DNA from: Prochlorococcus sp. AG-363-P06
GTDB taxonomy: Bacteria; Cyanobacteriota; Cyanobacteriia; PCC-6307; Cyanobiaceae
Assembly (NCBI GenBank): GCA_003280025.1
Contig: QCGD01000003.1
Coordinates: 78,788-142,787, forward strand
Direction: 5' to 3'
DNA: 64,000 nucleotides
Notes under the pieces: model-generated
Databases searched by the model: none
What the model was told of the DNA's origin: nothing
The model's input: only the letters and a program-made list of their open reading frames with translations
Shown: piece by piece, positions 1 to 10,315 of the stretch
Position numbering within the stretch: the stretch's first letter is position 1
Layout: every line of letters starts with the position of its first letter
Program-made: the position numbers and the translations under genes

Positions 1-871
1 CAATATCTTCAAGGGCAGCTTTTCTTCTCTCACCAAATAATGGGGCTCGAACGGAAGCTACATTTAAGACCCCACTATTTTTATTCAATACAAGTGCTGT
101 TAAAGCTTCTCCTTCGATATCTTCAGCAAGGATTAGGAATGGTGAGTTTGACTTCTGAATTTCTTCGAGAATAGGAACTAAATTAGCTAATGTTGAAACT
201 TTCTGGTCAGTTATTAATATTTTAGGGTTTTCAAGTTCACAAATTTGTCTCTCTTGGTCTGTTACAAAATAAGGAGAGCTATAACCTCTATCAAAAGACA
301 TCCCTTCAGTTATGTCTAATTCTGTCTCTAGTGATTGAGATTCTTCAACAGTTATTACACCATCAGCAGTTACAATATCCATTGCCTTTGAAATTATAGA
401 ACCTATCTCTTCATCTCCTCCAGCACTTACTGTCGCAACTTTTTGAATATCAGAACCACTAATTGAAATACTCTTTGAGCTTAGTTTTTCTAAAACATAT
501 TCTAATCCTGCTTCCATTCCTTTTTTTAACTCTATGGGACTGGCTCCAGAGGCGATATTTTTTAAGCCTTCCTGAACCATCTTCTGAGCCAAAATAGTTG
601 CTGTGGTTGTTCCATCTCCAGCACTTTCTTTTGTCTTAGACGCTACTTGTTCAATTAATTTTGCTCCCAAATTTGAAATAGGGTTCTCAATCTCAATTTC
701 TTTAGCAACTGTAGATCCATCTCTAACTATATCTGGTGAACCAAATTTTCTCTCTATTACAACGTTTTTTGCCTTAGGTCCAATAGTAACCTTTACTGCA
801 TTAGCTACGGAGTTTACACCTTTTTCAAGCGCTTCTCTTGATTCATTCGAAAAGCTTAATTGTTTTGCCAT
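1..871 (-). CDS. groL: 60 kDa chaperonin GroEL, partial (C-terminus beyond window)
   Basis: Cytosolic ATP-driven folding chaperone subunit. The first 290 codons are visible; the rest runs off the left edge. The N-terminus MAKQLSF, the [13 protein letters not shown] segment and the ATP-site motif DGTTTAT near residue 87 identify it. The ATG lies at 869-871. No groES gene precedes it; the upstream neighbour is an unrelated divergent gene, so this is probably the stand-alone groEL of the two copies usual in cyanobacteria. The 135-bp upstream spacer shows no CIRCE-type inverted repeat. The C-terminal tail, which often distinguishes the two cyanobacterial copies, is not visible. Confidence 0.96.
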   Translation of the reverse strand, partial: MAKQLSFSNESREALEKGVNSVANAVKVTIGPKAKNVVIERKFGSPDIVRDGSTVAKEIEIENPISNLGAKLIEQVASKTKESAGDGTTTATILAQKMVQEGLKNIASGASPIELKKGMEAGLEYVLEKLSSKSISISGSDIQKVATVSAGGDEEIGSIISKAMDIVTADGVITVEESQSLETELDITEGMSFDRGYSSPYFVTDQERQICELENPKILITDQKVSTLANLVPILEEIQKSNSPFLILAEDIEGEALTALVLNKNSGVLNVASVRAPLFGERRKAALEDI

Positions 872-1006
872 TTTTTATCGAAACTTTTACTGTTATTCTA
901 ATCTCCCACAGAATTATTTTTAAGGGATACTTAATTAAGTGGGGAAAGCCGAATTTCTTTTTTAAAGAGACATACAAATTTAACAAAATCAGAGTATATT
1001 TAAGTT

Positions 1007-1186
1007 ATGGACGCGACAAGTAATCTTATTTTTAACCTTACCGCAATTCTTGCGGTTGCAATGACACTTATATACTTCCCGTTAAGACTTTTTTTGACAT
1101 TAACAGCTAGAGGCCGAAGACTAAAACTATTACAAAAGATTAGAAGATTAAGAGATGAGTTGGGCCAGCCTTACGAACGTGCATAA
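1007..1186 (+). CDS. small conserved membrane protein, 59 aa, unknown function
   Basis: A 59-residue protein starting MDATSNLIFN, with one hydrophobic segment at about residues 8-31 and a strongly basic stretch after it (ARGRRLKLLQKIRRLRD), ending in GQPYERA. This layout suggests a single-span membrane protein with a positive cytoplasmic tail. Its stop is directly followed by the stop of the convergent fabG (1186/1187), and it is divergent from groL. I do not recognise a named family. The compact fit between neighbours and the protein-like composition support it as a real gene. Confidence 0.75.
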   Translation: MDATSNLIFNLTAILAVAMTLIYFPLRLFLTLTARGRRLKLLQKIRRLRDELGQPYERA

Positions 1187-1936
1187 TTAAATACTCATCC
1201 CACCATCAATACTGATTGTTTGCCCTGTTATATAACTTCCAGCATTACTTGATACTAAGAACGATACTAAGTTAGCAATTTGAGAACAACTTCCGAGTCT
1301 TTTTAATGGGATGGCTTTTACAATCTCTTCAGTATTAAGTTTTTCAGTCATTTCTGTTTCTATGAAACCAGGAGCTATTGCATTAACATTAATACCTCTA
1401 GAAGCAAATTCTTTAGCGCAAGTTTTTGTAAACCCAATAACTCCAGCTTTCGCTGCAGAATAATTTGCTTGTCCAGGATTTCCAATTATTCCAACAACAG
1501 ATGAAATATTTACGATATTACCGCTTCTTTTTTTCATCATGAATTTAGAAGCATATTTTGTACAAAGAAAAACTCCTTTTAAATTTGTATTAAGTACTTC
1601 GTCCCATTGTTCTGATTTCATTCTCATCAAAAGACCATCTCTCGTTATCCCAGCATTATTGACAAGAATATCAATAGATCCATTGATTTTTATAATTTCG
1701 TCAAAAGCTGAGCTAACTGCATCCTCTTTTGAAACATCAAATTTTAATTTATGCGCTTTACCTCCATTATTCTTTATTGAATTCACCACCTCTTCAGCTT
1801 TTTCATCAGAGGAGGAATAATTTATAAAAACTTCTGCGCCAAGTTTACTTAGTTCCATAGCAATTTCCTTGCCAATTCCTCTGCTAGCTCCTGTAATTAA
1901 AGCAACTTTCCCTTCTAAAGATTCTGTATTCGACAT
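1187..1936 (-). CDS. fabG: 3-oxoacyl-[acyl-carrier-protein] reductase FabG
   Basis: NADPH-dependent reduction of 3-oxoacyl-ACP in type II fatty-acid synthesis, in the cytosol. The 249-aa length is typical. It shows the Rossmann glycine motif TGASRGIG at residues 15-22, NNAG near 92, the catalytic YSAAK (Tyr and Lys) near 158, and a C-terminus ending in TGQTISIDGGMSI, typical of FabG rather than of a general short-chain dehydrogenase. It is divergent from ispD with a 93-bp shared upstream region. Confidence 0.95.
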   Translation of the reverse strand: MSNTESLEGKVALITGASRGIGKEIAMELSKLGAEVFINYSSSDEKAEEVVNSIKNNGGKAHKLKFDVSKEDAVSSAFDEIIKINGSIDILVNNAGITRDGLLMRMKSEQWDEVLNTNLKGVFLCTKYASKFMMKKRSGNIVNISSVVGIIGNPGQANYSAAKAGVIGFTKTCAKEFASRGINVNAIAPGFIETEMTEKLNTEEIVKAIPLKRLGSCSQIANLVSFLVSSNAGSYITGQTISIDGGMSI

Positions 1937-2029
1937 TTTTAAATTTTTATAATTTAAAATCGTAGTACTAATTGTGCAAAGATATTGCTTTTATTTATAA
2001 TTATCTAGAAATTATTAAGTCAAATTGTT

Positions 2030-2707
2030 GTGCACTTGTTAATACCCGCTGCAGGTAGTGGCAGCAGAATGAAAGCTGGGAAAAATAAATTATTAATAGA
2101 ATTGGAAGGAGAGTCTCTGATTTATTGGACTCTGAAATCTATATTCTCTGCAAGTTCAATAAGTTGGGTAGGAATAATAGGTCAACCAAAAGATAAAGAA
2201 TTATTATTAAATTCAGTAAAGAATTTTTCAAATCAAGTTAAATGGATAAATGGTGGAGAGACTAGGCAAGAATCAGTTTTTAATGGTTTAAATTCACTCC
2301 CGAAAGATGCTAAAAAAGTTTTAATTCATGATGGTGCTAGATGTTTAATTAATCCAGAATTAATTAACAAATGTGCTGCAGAATTAGAAAAAAATGAAGC
2401 TGTTATTTTGGCTACTAAAGTTACAGATACGATAAAGATTGTTGATAATAAAGGTTTTATTAAAGAAACACCAAATAGACAATATTTGTGGGCGGCTCAA
2501 ACTCCTCAGGGTTTTTTAGTTGATAGTCTAAAAAAAGCCCATAAAATTGCAATTGATAAGAATTGGATTGTGACTGATGATGCCTCATTATTTGAAATGC
2601 TGAATTGGAAAGTAAAAATTATTGAAGGAAATTATTCAAATATAAAGGTTACATCCCCAATAGATCTGAAAATTGCGAAACTGTTTCTAAAAGATTCCTA
2701 TACATAA
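2030..2707 (+). CDS. ispD: 2-C-methyl-D-erythritol 4-phosphate cytidylyltransferase
   Basis: CTP-dependent third step of the MEP isoprenoid pathway, which supplies carotenoids, the phytyl chain and plastoquinone. The 225-aa protein has the nucleotidyltransferase loop PAAGSGSRM at residues 6-14, the DGAR motif near 103 and the family segments WAAQTPQ and TDDAS. The start is GTG at 2030, which places the loop where it should be; no ATG in frame serves better. The 3' end overlaps the convergent LD-carboxypeptidase gene by 10 bp. Confidence 0.95.
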   Translation: MHLLIPAAGSGSRMKAGKNKLLIELEGESLIYWTLKSIFSASSISWVGIIGQPKDKELLLNSVKNFSNQVKWINGGETRQESVFNGLNSLPKDAKKVLIHDGARCLINPELINKCAAELEKNEAVILATKVTDTIKIVDNKGFIKETPNRQYLWAAQTPQGFLVDSLKKAHKIAIDKNWIVTDDASLFEMLNWKVKIIEGNYSNIKVTSPIDLKIAKLFLKDSYT

Positions 2708-3570
2708 GGGATATGAATACTAAGAATGCCATCATCACCATTTAGTGTGGCATCATATCCTAGAGGAATGCAAGCATTACCAGATATATGTCCAATAGGC
2801 AGGTCAAAAAGGATAGGAAAATTAAATTCTTTAAGTCTTTCCATTAAAAGTTTTTTTAATAAATCTTTCCATTCGGGAGTGCAAATATCAGCAGAAAAAC
2901 TTCCGAATCCAATTCCTGCAATTTCAGAAAATATTTTGGTCATTCTTAGATAAGTCAACATTCGATCAATTTTATAAATATCTTCATTGATATCCTCAAA
3001 TATTATTATTTTCCCTCTGACATTTGGGAAGTGATCAGTACCAATTAAAAAAGTTGCAATAGTTAGATTAGAAACAATTATTTCTCCTTGCGCTTTTCCT
3101 TCTTTTAAAGGGATCCCATGAATTTCCTCAACATACCCTTCAAAAAGTAAATTTCTTAACCTTTTAAGACTCCATTCTGGTTCTTTGGAAAGACTTGTAA
3201 CCATAGGCCCATGAATAGAACCCAAATATCCTTGAGAATATTTGGAAAGTAATAAAGAACATGTATCAGAGAATCCAAGCATTAAGCCATTTTCCCAAGA
3301 TGGATCTTTTTCTAGAAGCCTCGCTGCCCCCCAACCTCCTTTTGCAAAAATGATGAGTTTGCTATTTTGAGCTTTCTCAAGTGCTTCAAATCTTGTCTGA
3401 TCATCTCCAGCAAAATAACCAAATCTTTTTGATAAAGAATTTTGTTGATTAATTTCTAAACCCCATTTTTTTAAAATTTCTAAGCCTTTTGTTAAATCAT
3501 CTTCTTTATCAATAAAGGAGCTGGGAGCTAAAACATCTATTCTATCTCCTTTCTTTAATTTAACTAACAT
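2698..3570 (-). CDS. ldcA: LD-carboxypeptidase, peptidase family S66
   Basis: Family S66 enzymes remove the terminal D-Ala from murein tetrapeptides during peptidoglycan recycling. The 290-aa protein begins with a family-like segment ([14 protein letters not shown]). It carries the nucleophile motif GFSD, a GSIHGP segment and a C-terminal GHISGN motif that supplies the histidine. It lies just downstream of the prenyltransferase gene with a 10-bp gap, so the two are probably cotranscribed. Some S66 members act on other substrates such as microcin C7, so the exact substrate is inferred. Confidence 0.85.
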   Translation of the reverse strand: MLVKLKKGDRIDVLAPSSFIDKEDDLTKGLEILKKWGLEINQQNSLSKRFGYFAGDDQTRFEALEKAQNSKLIIFAKGGWGAARLLEKDPSWENGLMLGFSDTCSLLLSKYSQGYLGSIHGPMVTSLSKEPEWSLKRLRNLLFEGYVEEIHGIPLKEGKAQGEIIVSNLTIATFLIGTDHFPNVRGKIIIFEDINEDIYKIDRMLTYLRMTKIFSEIAGIGFGSFSADICTPEWKDLLKKLLMERLKEFNFPILFDLPIGHISGNACIPLGYDATLNGDDGILSIHIPYV

Positions 3571-3580
3571 GATTAAGAAT

Positions 3581-4468
3581 TTATGATGCGATGATAATGC
3601 CTAATAAAATCAACCCTCCATAAATTGATTGGTTTTTGAAATGATTACCAATGTTTTTAATGTATTGCTTATTTTCAGGAAATACTTTAAGAATATCTTT
3701 TTGCATGAAGAATGCTGTTATTAGCAGAATTGGCCAAAAAATAAAATTTACTTGATTAAGAAAACCACATATTGCAAGAAAAGCAGAAGTTAAAAAATAA
3801 CAAATTTGTATAGTTATTTTCGTATTGTTTTTTAGATTGACAGCAGAACTGTTTATACCAATTTCAAGATCATATTTTTTATCAGCAAGAGCATAGACCG
3901 TATCAAAACCAAATGTCCAGAAAATTGTGGCGAGCCAACAACACAATAAAACAAGGCTCTTTAAGTTACCTTCATTAGCCGCCCAAGGGATTAAAACTGC
4001 AAAACCCCAGCAAATTGATAAGATTAATTGAGGATATTTAAACCATCTTTTTGAGGAAGGATAGATTAATATTATTGGCAATGCTAAAAAAGCAAGGGCA
4101 ATAGAAAGGATTCGCCCTTTTTCTGGAAGTGACAAGGTTAAAAAGAAGCTACATAGAATTAAAAATAAAAGAATTAAATAAGCTGTTTTTAGACCAATTT
4201 TATTTGCAGCTAGAGGTCTGTTTTGAGTTCTTATGACTTTTTGATCTATTTTTTTATCCCAAATATCATTCACTACACAGCCTAACCCACTAACTAATAA
4301 TCCTCCGAAGATTATTTTTAACAATAGATCAATATTTGGATTGGATCCCGGAGTCAAATATAAACTCCATCCCGCGGGAATAAGTAAAATAAGCCTACCG
4401 GTAGGCTTATCCCATCTTAATAATTCAAAAAAACTATTTAATTTTAATTGCAAGACTTTTCTCTGCAC
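3581..4468 (-). CDS. ubiA: 4-hydroxybenzoate polyprenyltransferase (UbiA family)
   Basis: Integral membrane enzyme that attaches a prenyl chain to 4-hydroxybenzoate. In cyanobacteria the homologue is assigned to plastoquinone-9 synthesis with solanesyl diphosphate. The 295-aa protein has eight or nine hydrophobic segments and both aspartate motifs of the family: NDIWDKKID in the first half and DKKYDLEIG in the second. The start is GTG at 4466-4468 with no better ATG nearby. It is divergent from ppx and precedes ldcA on the same strand. Confidence 0.9.
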   Translation of the reverse strand: MQRKVLQLKLNSFFELLRWDKPTGRLILLIPAGWSLYLTPGSNPNIDLLLKIIFGGLLVSGLGCVVNDIWDKKIDQKVIRTQNRPLAANKIGLKTAYLILLFLILCSFFLTLSLPEKGRILSIALAFLALPIILIYPSSKRWFKYPQLILSICWGFAVLIPWAANEGNLKSLVLLCCWLATIFWTFGFDTVYALADKKYDLEIGINSSAVNLKNNTKITIQICYFLTSAFLAICGFLNQVNFIFWPILLITAFFMQKDILKVFPENKQYIKNIGNHFKNQSIYGGLILLGIIIAS

Positions 4469-4587
4469 AGGATCTATATTTCATAACTGTAAATAATTTT
4501 ACTAGGATTTAGAGAATTCTATAATTTAATAATCAATCTTAAGTATATTAATTAATGGATTTATAATATATATTTCTTAGAGAAAAA

Positions 4588-6183
4588 ATGATAGACAAAA
4601 AAGAATCAATTAGTTCTCAAGAAAAAGATATTTTAGTTGCTGCAATTGATATTGGAACTAACTCTACACACCTTTTGATTGCAGAAATTAATTTAGCTTT
4701 AAAATCATTTTCAATAAAATTTACTGATAAATCTACAACCCGCCTTGGAGAAAGAGATGAAGAAGGAAATCTTAACGATGAAGCAATTAATAGGGTTTTA
4801 GTTACTCTGAGGCGATTTAAGGAGTATTGCGAAAGTAATGGTGTAAATCAAATAGTAACTGCAGCAACAAGTGCTGTTAGAGAAGCTCCCAACGGCCAAG
4901 ATTTTTTAAAAAGAGTACTAAATGAAACTGGTATAAAAATAGAATTGATAAGTGGTTCTGAAGAAGCCAGATTGATTTACCTTGGAGTATTGTCTGGAAT
5001 GGCTTTTAAAAATGAGTCTTATGTAATTATTGATATTGGGGGAGGATCTACAGAGTTAATACTTGCAGATAATAAAGATGCAATAGCTCTCACAAGTTCA
5101 AGAGTTGGGGCGGTTAGACTTAAGAATGATTTTCTAAATAGTGAACAAATAAACATAGATAGATCTACTTTTTTAAAGACTTTTATTCAAGGTTCTCTAG
5201 AACCAGCGGTTCGAAAAATTCAAAGGAGATTAAAAGATGATAAGCCTGTTACTCTGATTGCAACAAGTGGGACTGCGAATTCATTAGGTAATTTGATTTT
5301 AAATGATCTAGGACAAAAAAAACAAAAGATGCATGGTTATAAATTTAAAAAAGAAAGTTTGACTAATTTATTGGAAAAATTAATTAAAATGCCAATTTCT
5401 GAAATCAGCAAAATACCATCATTGAGTCAAAGAAGAGCAGAAATAATTATTCCAGGCGCATTGATATTAAATACGTCAATGGAGATGTTAAATTTTAATG
5501 AATTAACTATTAGTGAGAGGGCATTAAGGGAGGGCTTAGTAGTTGATTGGATGCTTCGCAAAGGGATAATAAAAAATGAATTTAATATTCAAAGTAATAT
5601 TAGGAGAACTACCATAGTTCATCAGGCAACCAAGTTTGGAGTTGATAAGGAAAGATCTAATAAAGTGATCAATATTGCTTTTCAAATTTATGATCAAACT
5701 AAAAATATTTTTCATAACTATACTGATTCCAAAGCCAAAGAACTTCTTTGGGCAGCTTGTAATCTCTATAATTGTGGAAAATATGTAAATATAAGTTCCT
5801 TCCACAAGCATTCTTGGTACCTAATCAAAAATTGTGATTTATTAGGATATTCTCAAGCTGAAACCAATATGATTGCTTCGATTGCCAGATATCATAGAAA
5901 GACGTTGCCAAAGAAAAGACATGAATCCTGGCAAAATTTAATTTGCAAAGAAGATAAAACATTAGTAATTGATATGTCCTTGATTTTAAGATTGGCGGCT
6001 TCTCTTGATCAAAGACCAGAAAACCTAATATCATCGGTAGAAATGAAATTAAAAAACAATATTATTTCAATTGAACTTGTACCTTTTAATAAAAAACATG
6101 ATCTTCTTCTTGAAAAATGGAACTTAGAGTTGTGCCGTAATGTGGTTAAAGAATTAAAAGATTTAGAGCTAAAAGTTTTTTAG
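4588..6183 (+). CDS. ppx: exopolyphosphatase / guanosine pentaphosphatase (Ppx/GppA family)
   Basis: Removes terminal phosphate from polyphosphate, and possibly hydrolyses pppGpp, in the cytosol. The 531-aa protein has the N-terminal ASKHA-fold phosphate loop AIDIGTNSTH at about residues 19-28, the second loop DIGGGSTEL near 150, and a helical C-terminal domain with an HD-like region, as in full-length Ppx. A 4-bp TTAG overlap joins its stop to the stop of the convergent helix-turn-helix gene. The choice between Ppx and GppA activity cannot be made from sequence alone. Confidence 0.92.
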   Translation: MIDKKESISSQEKDILVAAIDIGTNSTHLLIAEINLALKSFSIKFTDKSTTRLGERDEEGNLNDEAINRVLVTLRRFKEYCESNGVNQIVTAATSAVREAPNGQDFLKRVLNETGIKIELISGSEEARLIYLGVLSGMAFKNESYVIIDIGGGSTELILADNKDAIALTSSRVGAVRLKNDFLNSEQINIDRSTFLKTFIQGSLEPAVRKIQRRLKDDKPVTLIATSGTANSLGNLILNDLGQKKQKMHGYKFKKESLTNLLEKLIKMPISEISKIPSLSQRRAEIIIPGALILNTSMEMLNFNELTISERALREGLVVDWMLRKGIIKNEFNIQSNIRRTTIVHQATKFGVDKERSNKVINIAFQIYDQTKNIFHNYTDSKAKELLWAACNLYNCGKYVNISSFHKHSWYLIKNCDLLGYSQAETNMIASIARYHRKTLPKKRHESWQNLICKEDKTLVIDMSLILRLAASLDQRPENLISSVEMKLKNNIISIELVPFNKKHDLLLEKWNLELCRNVVKELKDLELKVF

Positions 6184-6671
6184 TTTTTGTTAATAACTTC
6201 TTGTTTTGGAGTTTGATTAAAAAAAGATTCTGAAACGAAATTGAAAAGTAAAGATGAAGCAAATAGTCCAAAAAAACCAGAAATTAAAACAAATATTCCA
6301 AACCCTACTGGATTATGATTCTTTATTTGTTTATTCTCCTTAGAGGTATTCGAAACTTCTTCAACAATTTTTTCAATTTTCACTTCTTTCTTTGTGGAAT
6401 TAAATTCGCCCATTATAAATTCTGTATCAAGTTTAAGTTTATCTGAAATCCTACGAACCATTGCTTTGACAAAAACTTCTTCAGGTAATTCGTCCTTATT
6501 TCCATCTTCAAGTGCCTTAAGTTGGTGCGCTCCAATTTTTAGATTAGAAGCTAATTCTTCAAGAGTTTCATTTCTACTTAATCTAGCTTCTTTAATAAGA
6601 TTACCAATTCTTATCAAAGAGGAATTTTCATTTGAATTGACGTTTTGAGTATAAGATTTTCTTTCTTTCAA
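6180..6671 (-). CDS. RodZ-like helix-turn-helix membrane protein
   Basis: A 163-aa protein with an N-terminal Xre/RodZ-type helix-turn-helix at about residues 20-85 (GNLIKEARLSRNETLEELA, then LKALEDGN), a charged linker, one transmembrane segment at about 121-143 and a short outer tail. This is the layout of the RodZ N-terminal half, but the long periplasmic domain of E. coli RodZ is absent. RodZ links the actin-like MreB to the wall-elongation machinery. A role in cell shape is inferred from domain order only. It shares a 4-bp stop overlap with ppx. Confidence 0.75.
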   Translation of the reverse strand: MKERKSYTQNVNSNENSSLIRIGNLIKEARLSRNETLEELASNLKIGAHQLKALEDGNKDELPEEVFVKAMVRRISDKLKLDTEFIMGEFNSTKKEVKIEKIVEEVSNTSKENKQIKNHNPVGFGIFVLISGFFGLFASSLLFNFVSESFFNQTPKQEVINKN

Positions 6672-6727
6672 AGGAATTTAATTTTCCCCAATTATAGTGA
6701 GATATATTTATATATCAACTTTTAAAA

Positions 6728-7483
6728 TTATTTAGATCTAAATAGATGTTTATATGATGGATTATATAGATTAGACCTATTTGCAGAATTACTAATAGCT
6801 GGACTAATAATATAAATAGTTGTTCTAATTAGTTTTTTCTCCAGGGTGAATTTTTCCATATCTTTTAATTCAATTAAAGATGTCCATCCATCATCCCAAG
6901 ATACTCTATATCCAACTATAACTTTGGTATCTGGGGGATAAAATTCCAATAAAGTTTCTTGAGCACTTTTTATATGCCTAGCACTTAAGTAAAGACATAA
7001 AGAGGAATTGTGTTTCGCAAGATCTTTAAGAGATTCTTTCTCCGGCATACCTGTTCTGCCTCCTGCCCTTGTTAATATTATGGTTTGAGTTATCTCAGGA
7101 ATTGTTAGTTCAGCCTCTTGATATGCTGCTGCAATCTGGAAAGCACTAACACCAGGGATAACTTCGGTTCCAATTTTGTTTCGCTTTAAAATTTCTATTT
7201 GTTCTCTTAATGCCCCAAAAAGGCATGGATCCCCATCTTGCAATCTTATAACAGTTTTACCTGCATTAAATTTTTCGATCATTATTGAGGTAATTTTCTC
7301 TAAGGTAAGTGAGCCTGTTTTGATTCTTTCAGCCCCCTCTTGAGAAAAATTTATAATCTTTTCTGGAATTAAAGAATCAGTCCAAATTATTACATCAGCA
7401 GATTCTATCTTTTTTAATGCTTTTATTGTTAATAAATCGGGATCACCTGGACCAACTCCAATAAAGGATATTTTTCTATCCAT
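6728..7483 (-). CDS. cobM: precorrin-4 C11-methyltransferase
   Basis: SAM-dependent methylation at C-11 in cobalamin-ring synthesis. The 251-aa protein is a uroporphyrin-III-type tetrapyrrole methylase with the family start [13 protein letters not shown], the [12 protein letters not shown] motif and the IPGVSAF loop. The [19 protein letters not shown] stretch is characteristic of CobM/CbiF. Its start overlaps the end of lgt by 8 bp, suggesting one transcript. Other cobalamin genes in this window (cobK, cobO) stand at separate loci. Confidence 0.92.
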   Translation of the reverse strand: MDRKISFIGVGPGDPDLLTIKALKKIESADVIIWTDSLIPEKIINFSQEGAERIKTGSLTLEKITSIMIEKFNAGKTVIRLQDGDPCLFGALREQIEILKRNKIGTEVIPGVSAFQIAAAYQEAELTIPEITQTIILTRAGGRTGMPEKESLKDLAKHNSSLCLYLSARHIKSAQETLLEFYPPDTKVIVGYRVSWDDGWTSLIELKDMEKFTLEKKLIRTTIYIISPAISNSANRSNLYNPSYKHLFRSK

Positions 7484-8369
7484 CCTTTCTTTTATTTATA
7501 TTGTATGTTCTTAATCTTAAAAAAAATATTCCAATTAATCCAGAAGAAAATAGAAAAATACTTATAAATTGGGCGATTCTTATTCCGTTATTACAAAAAG
7601 GCGGAAGACCCCCAAAACATAAAGGATCAGTTCTTAAAGCTTCAATCCAGAATCTTCCAAAACTATAACCAATTAAATAAATGCAACTAATCAAGCCAGG
7701 TCTAACAAAATTTGTTTTGCTCTGTTTTTTAAAAATAATAATCAAGATTATGAATATTAAAAAATTCCACAATGACTCATAAAGAAATGTTGGATGAAAG
7801 AATTCGTAAGTAATAAATTCTATGGGTCTATTTTGTATAGGAATATATAATTTCCAAGGTAGATTTGTTGGTAATCCAAAAGCTTCGCTATTGAAAAAAT
7901 TGCCCCATCTTCCAATTGATTGTCCAAGAATAATAGATGGAATTAAAATATCAATAAACGTTTTTAGATGAATATTTTTAGATTTGCAAAAAAAGATCGT
8001 AGATAATAATCCTCCAATTAGACCTCCATGGATTGCTATCCCTCCTTCCCAAATAGCAAGAAAAGAGGGGATTTGAATTGAGTTATTGAATAGTTCTAGA
8101 GAACTAAAAAAATTATTACCACTATATTGTCTCCATTCGAAAATTACATAGTAAGCTCTTGCTCCAATGATTGAAAATGTTATTAATAGGGGTAAAAATT
8201 CACTAATATATAAGGGATCAATATTTCTTTCTTTTGCAAGCTTTTTAGAAATAAATAGGCCTATTAAGACTGATATAGATATTAGAAATCCATACCATCT
8301 AATACTTAGAAAGCCTAAATTTATAAATGTTTCTCCGGGGGATTGAATAAAAGCTTGATATATGAGCAT
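7476..8369 (-). CDS. lgt: prolipoprotein diacylglyceryl transferase
   Basis: Inner-membrane enzyme that transfers diacylglycerol to the lipobox cysteine of prolipoproteins. The 297-aa protein has about seven transmembrane segments, the HGGLIGG motif and the Lgt signature [17 protein letters not shown] with its essential arginine and asparagine. It follows petA on the minus strand with an 11-bp gap and overlaps cobM, so cotranscription with both is likely. Confidence 0.95.
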   Translation of the reverse strand: MLIYQAFIQSPGETFINLGFLSIRWYGFLISISVLIGLFISKKLAKERNIDPLYISEFLPLLITFSIIGARAYYVIFEWRQYSGNNFFSSLELFNNSIQIPSFLAIWEGGIAIHGGLIGGLLSTIFFCKSKNIHLKTFIDILIPSIILGQSIGRWGNFFNSEAFGLPTNLPWKLYIPIQNRPIEFITYEFFHPTFLYESLWNFLIFIILIIIFKKQSKTNFVRPGLISCIYLIGYSFGRFWIEALRTDPLCFGGLPPFCNNGIRIAQFISIFLFSSGLIGIFFLRLRTYNINKRKDG

Positions 8370-8380
8370 TTAAAGGATCT

Positions 8381-9334
8381 TTAAATTCCTTCAGCAGCCT
8401 GTACTTTTTCTACTTGTTTTTTCTTCAATACTAAGAGTATTTGAGTTAGTCCAACACCAATGAAAAATGCAATTAAGCCAATAATTCTATAAGGACTTTG
8501 CAGTACAACCTCAGCATCTAATTGTCCAAACCCTCCAACGTTAGGATCATTTGTAAGAGGGTCTCCTGCATTTATTTTATCTTGCTCTTTTACTATTAGT
8601 TTAGGTCCAACAGGAACAGTCTCAGTAATTATTTCTCCATTCTCGTTCTCAATATTAATTTTATAGCTGCCATCTTCAATTTGTTCTATTGAATTAATTG
8701 TGCCTGTAGATGTGGAGGTGAATAGTACATTATTGCTTTTCTCTCCAGTTGGGTATACTTGACCTCTTCCTCTATTACCTCCGATATGTAATTGGTACTT
8801 TCCATAGTGATATTCTTTATTTGTCGCAGGGTCGGGGGAAAGGACTGGGAAAACAATTTCTTTATTAGTATCTCCTGATAACGGGCCAACAATAATAATA
8901 TTATCTTTATCTTCGCTGTAATTAGTAAAGTAAACACCCTCTGTTTCTTCTTTTATTTCATCAGTCCATCTTTCTTGCGGAGCTAATTTAAACCCATCAG
9001 GCAACATTACAACCGCACCAACTTGTAAAGGCACCTCAGAACCATCAGCTCCTATTTCTTTTAAGTCATTACTGTACGGGATTTTTACAATAGCCTTGAA
9101 AACACTGTCAGCCCCAACTGATTGAGGTACCTCTGCAATGGTTGGCATCTGAGCAAGATGACAATTTGCACACACTATCTTACCTGTAGCTTCTCTAGGT
9201 GATTCATAATTTTGCTGTGCCCAAAATGGATAGGCAAAAGTTGTCTTTGGATAAAATAGAATACTTGAAATTAAGAATAAAGTGCAGAGCAAGAATGATG
9301 CTTGTTTCATGATTTGATTTTTAAGATTTTTCAT
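8381..9334 (-). CDS. petA: cytochrome f of the cytochrome b6f complex
   Basis: Electron carrier from the Rieske protein to plastocyanin, anchored in the thylakoid membrane. From the ATG at 9332-9334 the protein is 317 aa. It has a signal peptide, a mature N-terminal Tyr (heme axial ligand) at residue 35 after ...TTFA, the heme c motif CANCH at 55-59 and a C-terminal membrane anchor rich in Ile and Leu. A longer reading from 9415 would run back into petC and was rejected. The start lies 4 bp after the petC stop, giving the usual petC-petA operon. Confidence 0.97.
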   Translation of the reverse strand: MKNLKNQIMKQASFLLCTLFLISSILFYPKTTFAYPFWAQQNYESPREATGKIVCANCHLAQMPTIAEVPQSVGADSVFKAIVKIPYSNDLKEIGADGSEVPLQVGAVVMLPDGFKLAPQERWTDEIKEETEGVYFTNYSEDKDNIIIVGPLSGDTNKEIVFPVLSPDPATNKEYHYGKYQLHIGGNRGRGQVYPTGEKSNNVLFTSTSTGTINSIEQIEDGSYKINIENENGEIITETVPVGPKLIVKEQDKINAGDPLTNDPNVGGFGQLDAEVVLQSPYRIIGLIAFFIGVGLTQILLVLKKKQVEKVQAAEGI

Positions 9335-9338
9335 TTTT

Positions 9339-9875
9339 CTATGCCCACCAAGGGTTTTCATTAGTTCTGAAATCAGTTTCTGACCACTGTTTGACGAGTA
9401 CAGCGTCATCATCAATATCTACATGAGCTAAGGCCAAAGATAAAGGTGCAGGTCCTCTTACTACCTTCCCATTTGAGTCATATTGACTGCCGTGGCAAGG
9501 ACATATAAATTTATTTGCACCACTATCCCAAGGAACTACACAACCTAAATGAGTACAAATAGCATTTAGACCAAATTCTCCAATTGCACCATCATCATTA
9601 ACTATTAAATAAGTTGGATCTCCTTTAAGACCCTGGACTAAGCTTCTATCTCCTGCTTGATGTGTTGATAACCAGCCTGTCTTAGTAATTGGATTACCTA
9701 ATTCATCTTTAGCAGAAGTTCCACCACTCCCACCACCAGCTCTCAAAGGCATGAAATAGTTTGCTACAGGATATAGAGCTCCTAAGGCAACACCAGTTGC
9801 AGTACCGAATGTAAGAAGATTCATAAATTGCCTTCGACCCATAGAGGGTACTTCATTGGAACTTAATTGAGTCAT
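9339..9875 (-). CDS. petC: Rieske iron-sulfur protein of the cytochrome b6f complex
   Basis: Carries the 2Fe-2S cluster that oxidises plastoquinol. The 178-aa protein has a twin-arginine pair (GRRQFM, residues 13-18) before its membrane anchor at about 20-43, a glycine-rich hinge near 47-52, and the two cluster-binding boxes CTHLGC (107-112) and CPCHGS (125-130). The twin-arginine feature agrees with the nearby tatC. It is first in the petC-petA operon and divergent from the DUF3067 gene. Confidence 0.97.
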   Translation of the reverse strand: MTQLSSNEVPSMGRRQFMNLLTFGTATGVALGALYPVANYFMPLRAGGGSGGTSAKDELGNPITKTGWLSTHQAGDRSLVQGLKGDPTYLIVNDDGAIGEFGLNAICTHLGCVVPWDSGANKFICPCHGSQYDSNGKVVRGPAPLSLALAHVDIDDDAVLVKQWSETDFRTNENPWWA

Positions 9876-9997
9876 TCGATACTTGAAACAGTCATTTGTT
9901 ACTTATTATGGATCAGATAGCACTATTTCTGTTGCAAATAGATAGGACTTTTAATAATTTAAAGTAAAAGTTTTGAGTATTTTCTTTATTAATTAAT

Positions 9998-10315
9998 ATG
10001 AAACCATTGGTAGTAGATGAGGTCATACATTACTTAATTCATAGATGGGGTAAAAAATACGACTTTAGGCTTTTTAAAAGAGGAGAATATTTATATTTTC
10101 AAATGATGTGGGGTTTTCTTGGGCAAGAATCATTCCCTTTAAATGAAGTTGAATATAAAAAATCAATAGCAGATAAGATTGAAATACTTAATAGATGTGG
10201 TTACTCAGATGCTGTAAGGGAATGGCTAAAAGAAGTAAATTCAAGGCCAAGGTTAGGAAGAGCTGTTAGCTTGAAACTAAGTATTAATGAGAAGACGAAA
10301 GAGTTTTTGATTTAA
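9998..10315 (+). CDS. DUF3067 family protein
   Basis: A soluble-looking 105-aa protein with the pattern I recall for DUF3067, found in cyanobacteria and plastid-bearing eukaryotes: RWGKKYDFRL, YFQMMWGFLGQESFPL and, near the end, SRPRLGRAVSLKL. Its function is unknown to me. It lies between petC (divergent) and tatC (convergent, overlapping by 32 bp), so a link to thylakoid complex assembly is possible but only inferred from position. Confidence 0.8.
   Translation: MKPLVVDEVIHYLIHRWGKKYDFRLFKRGEYLYFQMMWGFLGQESFPLNEVEYKKSIADKIEILNRCGYSDAVREWLKEVNSRPRLGRAVSLKLSINEKTKEFLI

Noticed and set aside
603..923. Open frame on the plus strand opposite groEL
   Set aside because: It is the antisense of a strongly conserved gene and its protein resembles no family; a shadow frame.
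8381..9415. Longer petA reading starting at 9415
   Set aside because: The extra 27 residues overlap petC and precede a normal signal peptide that begins at the ATG at 9334.
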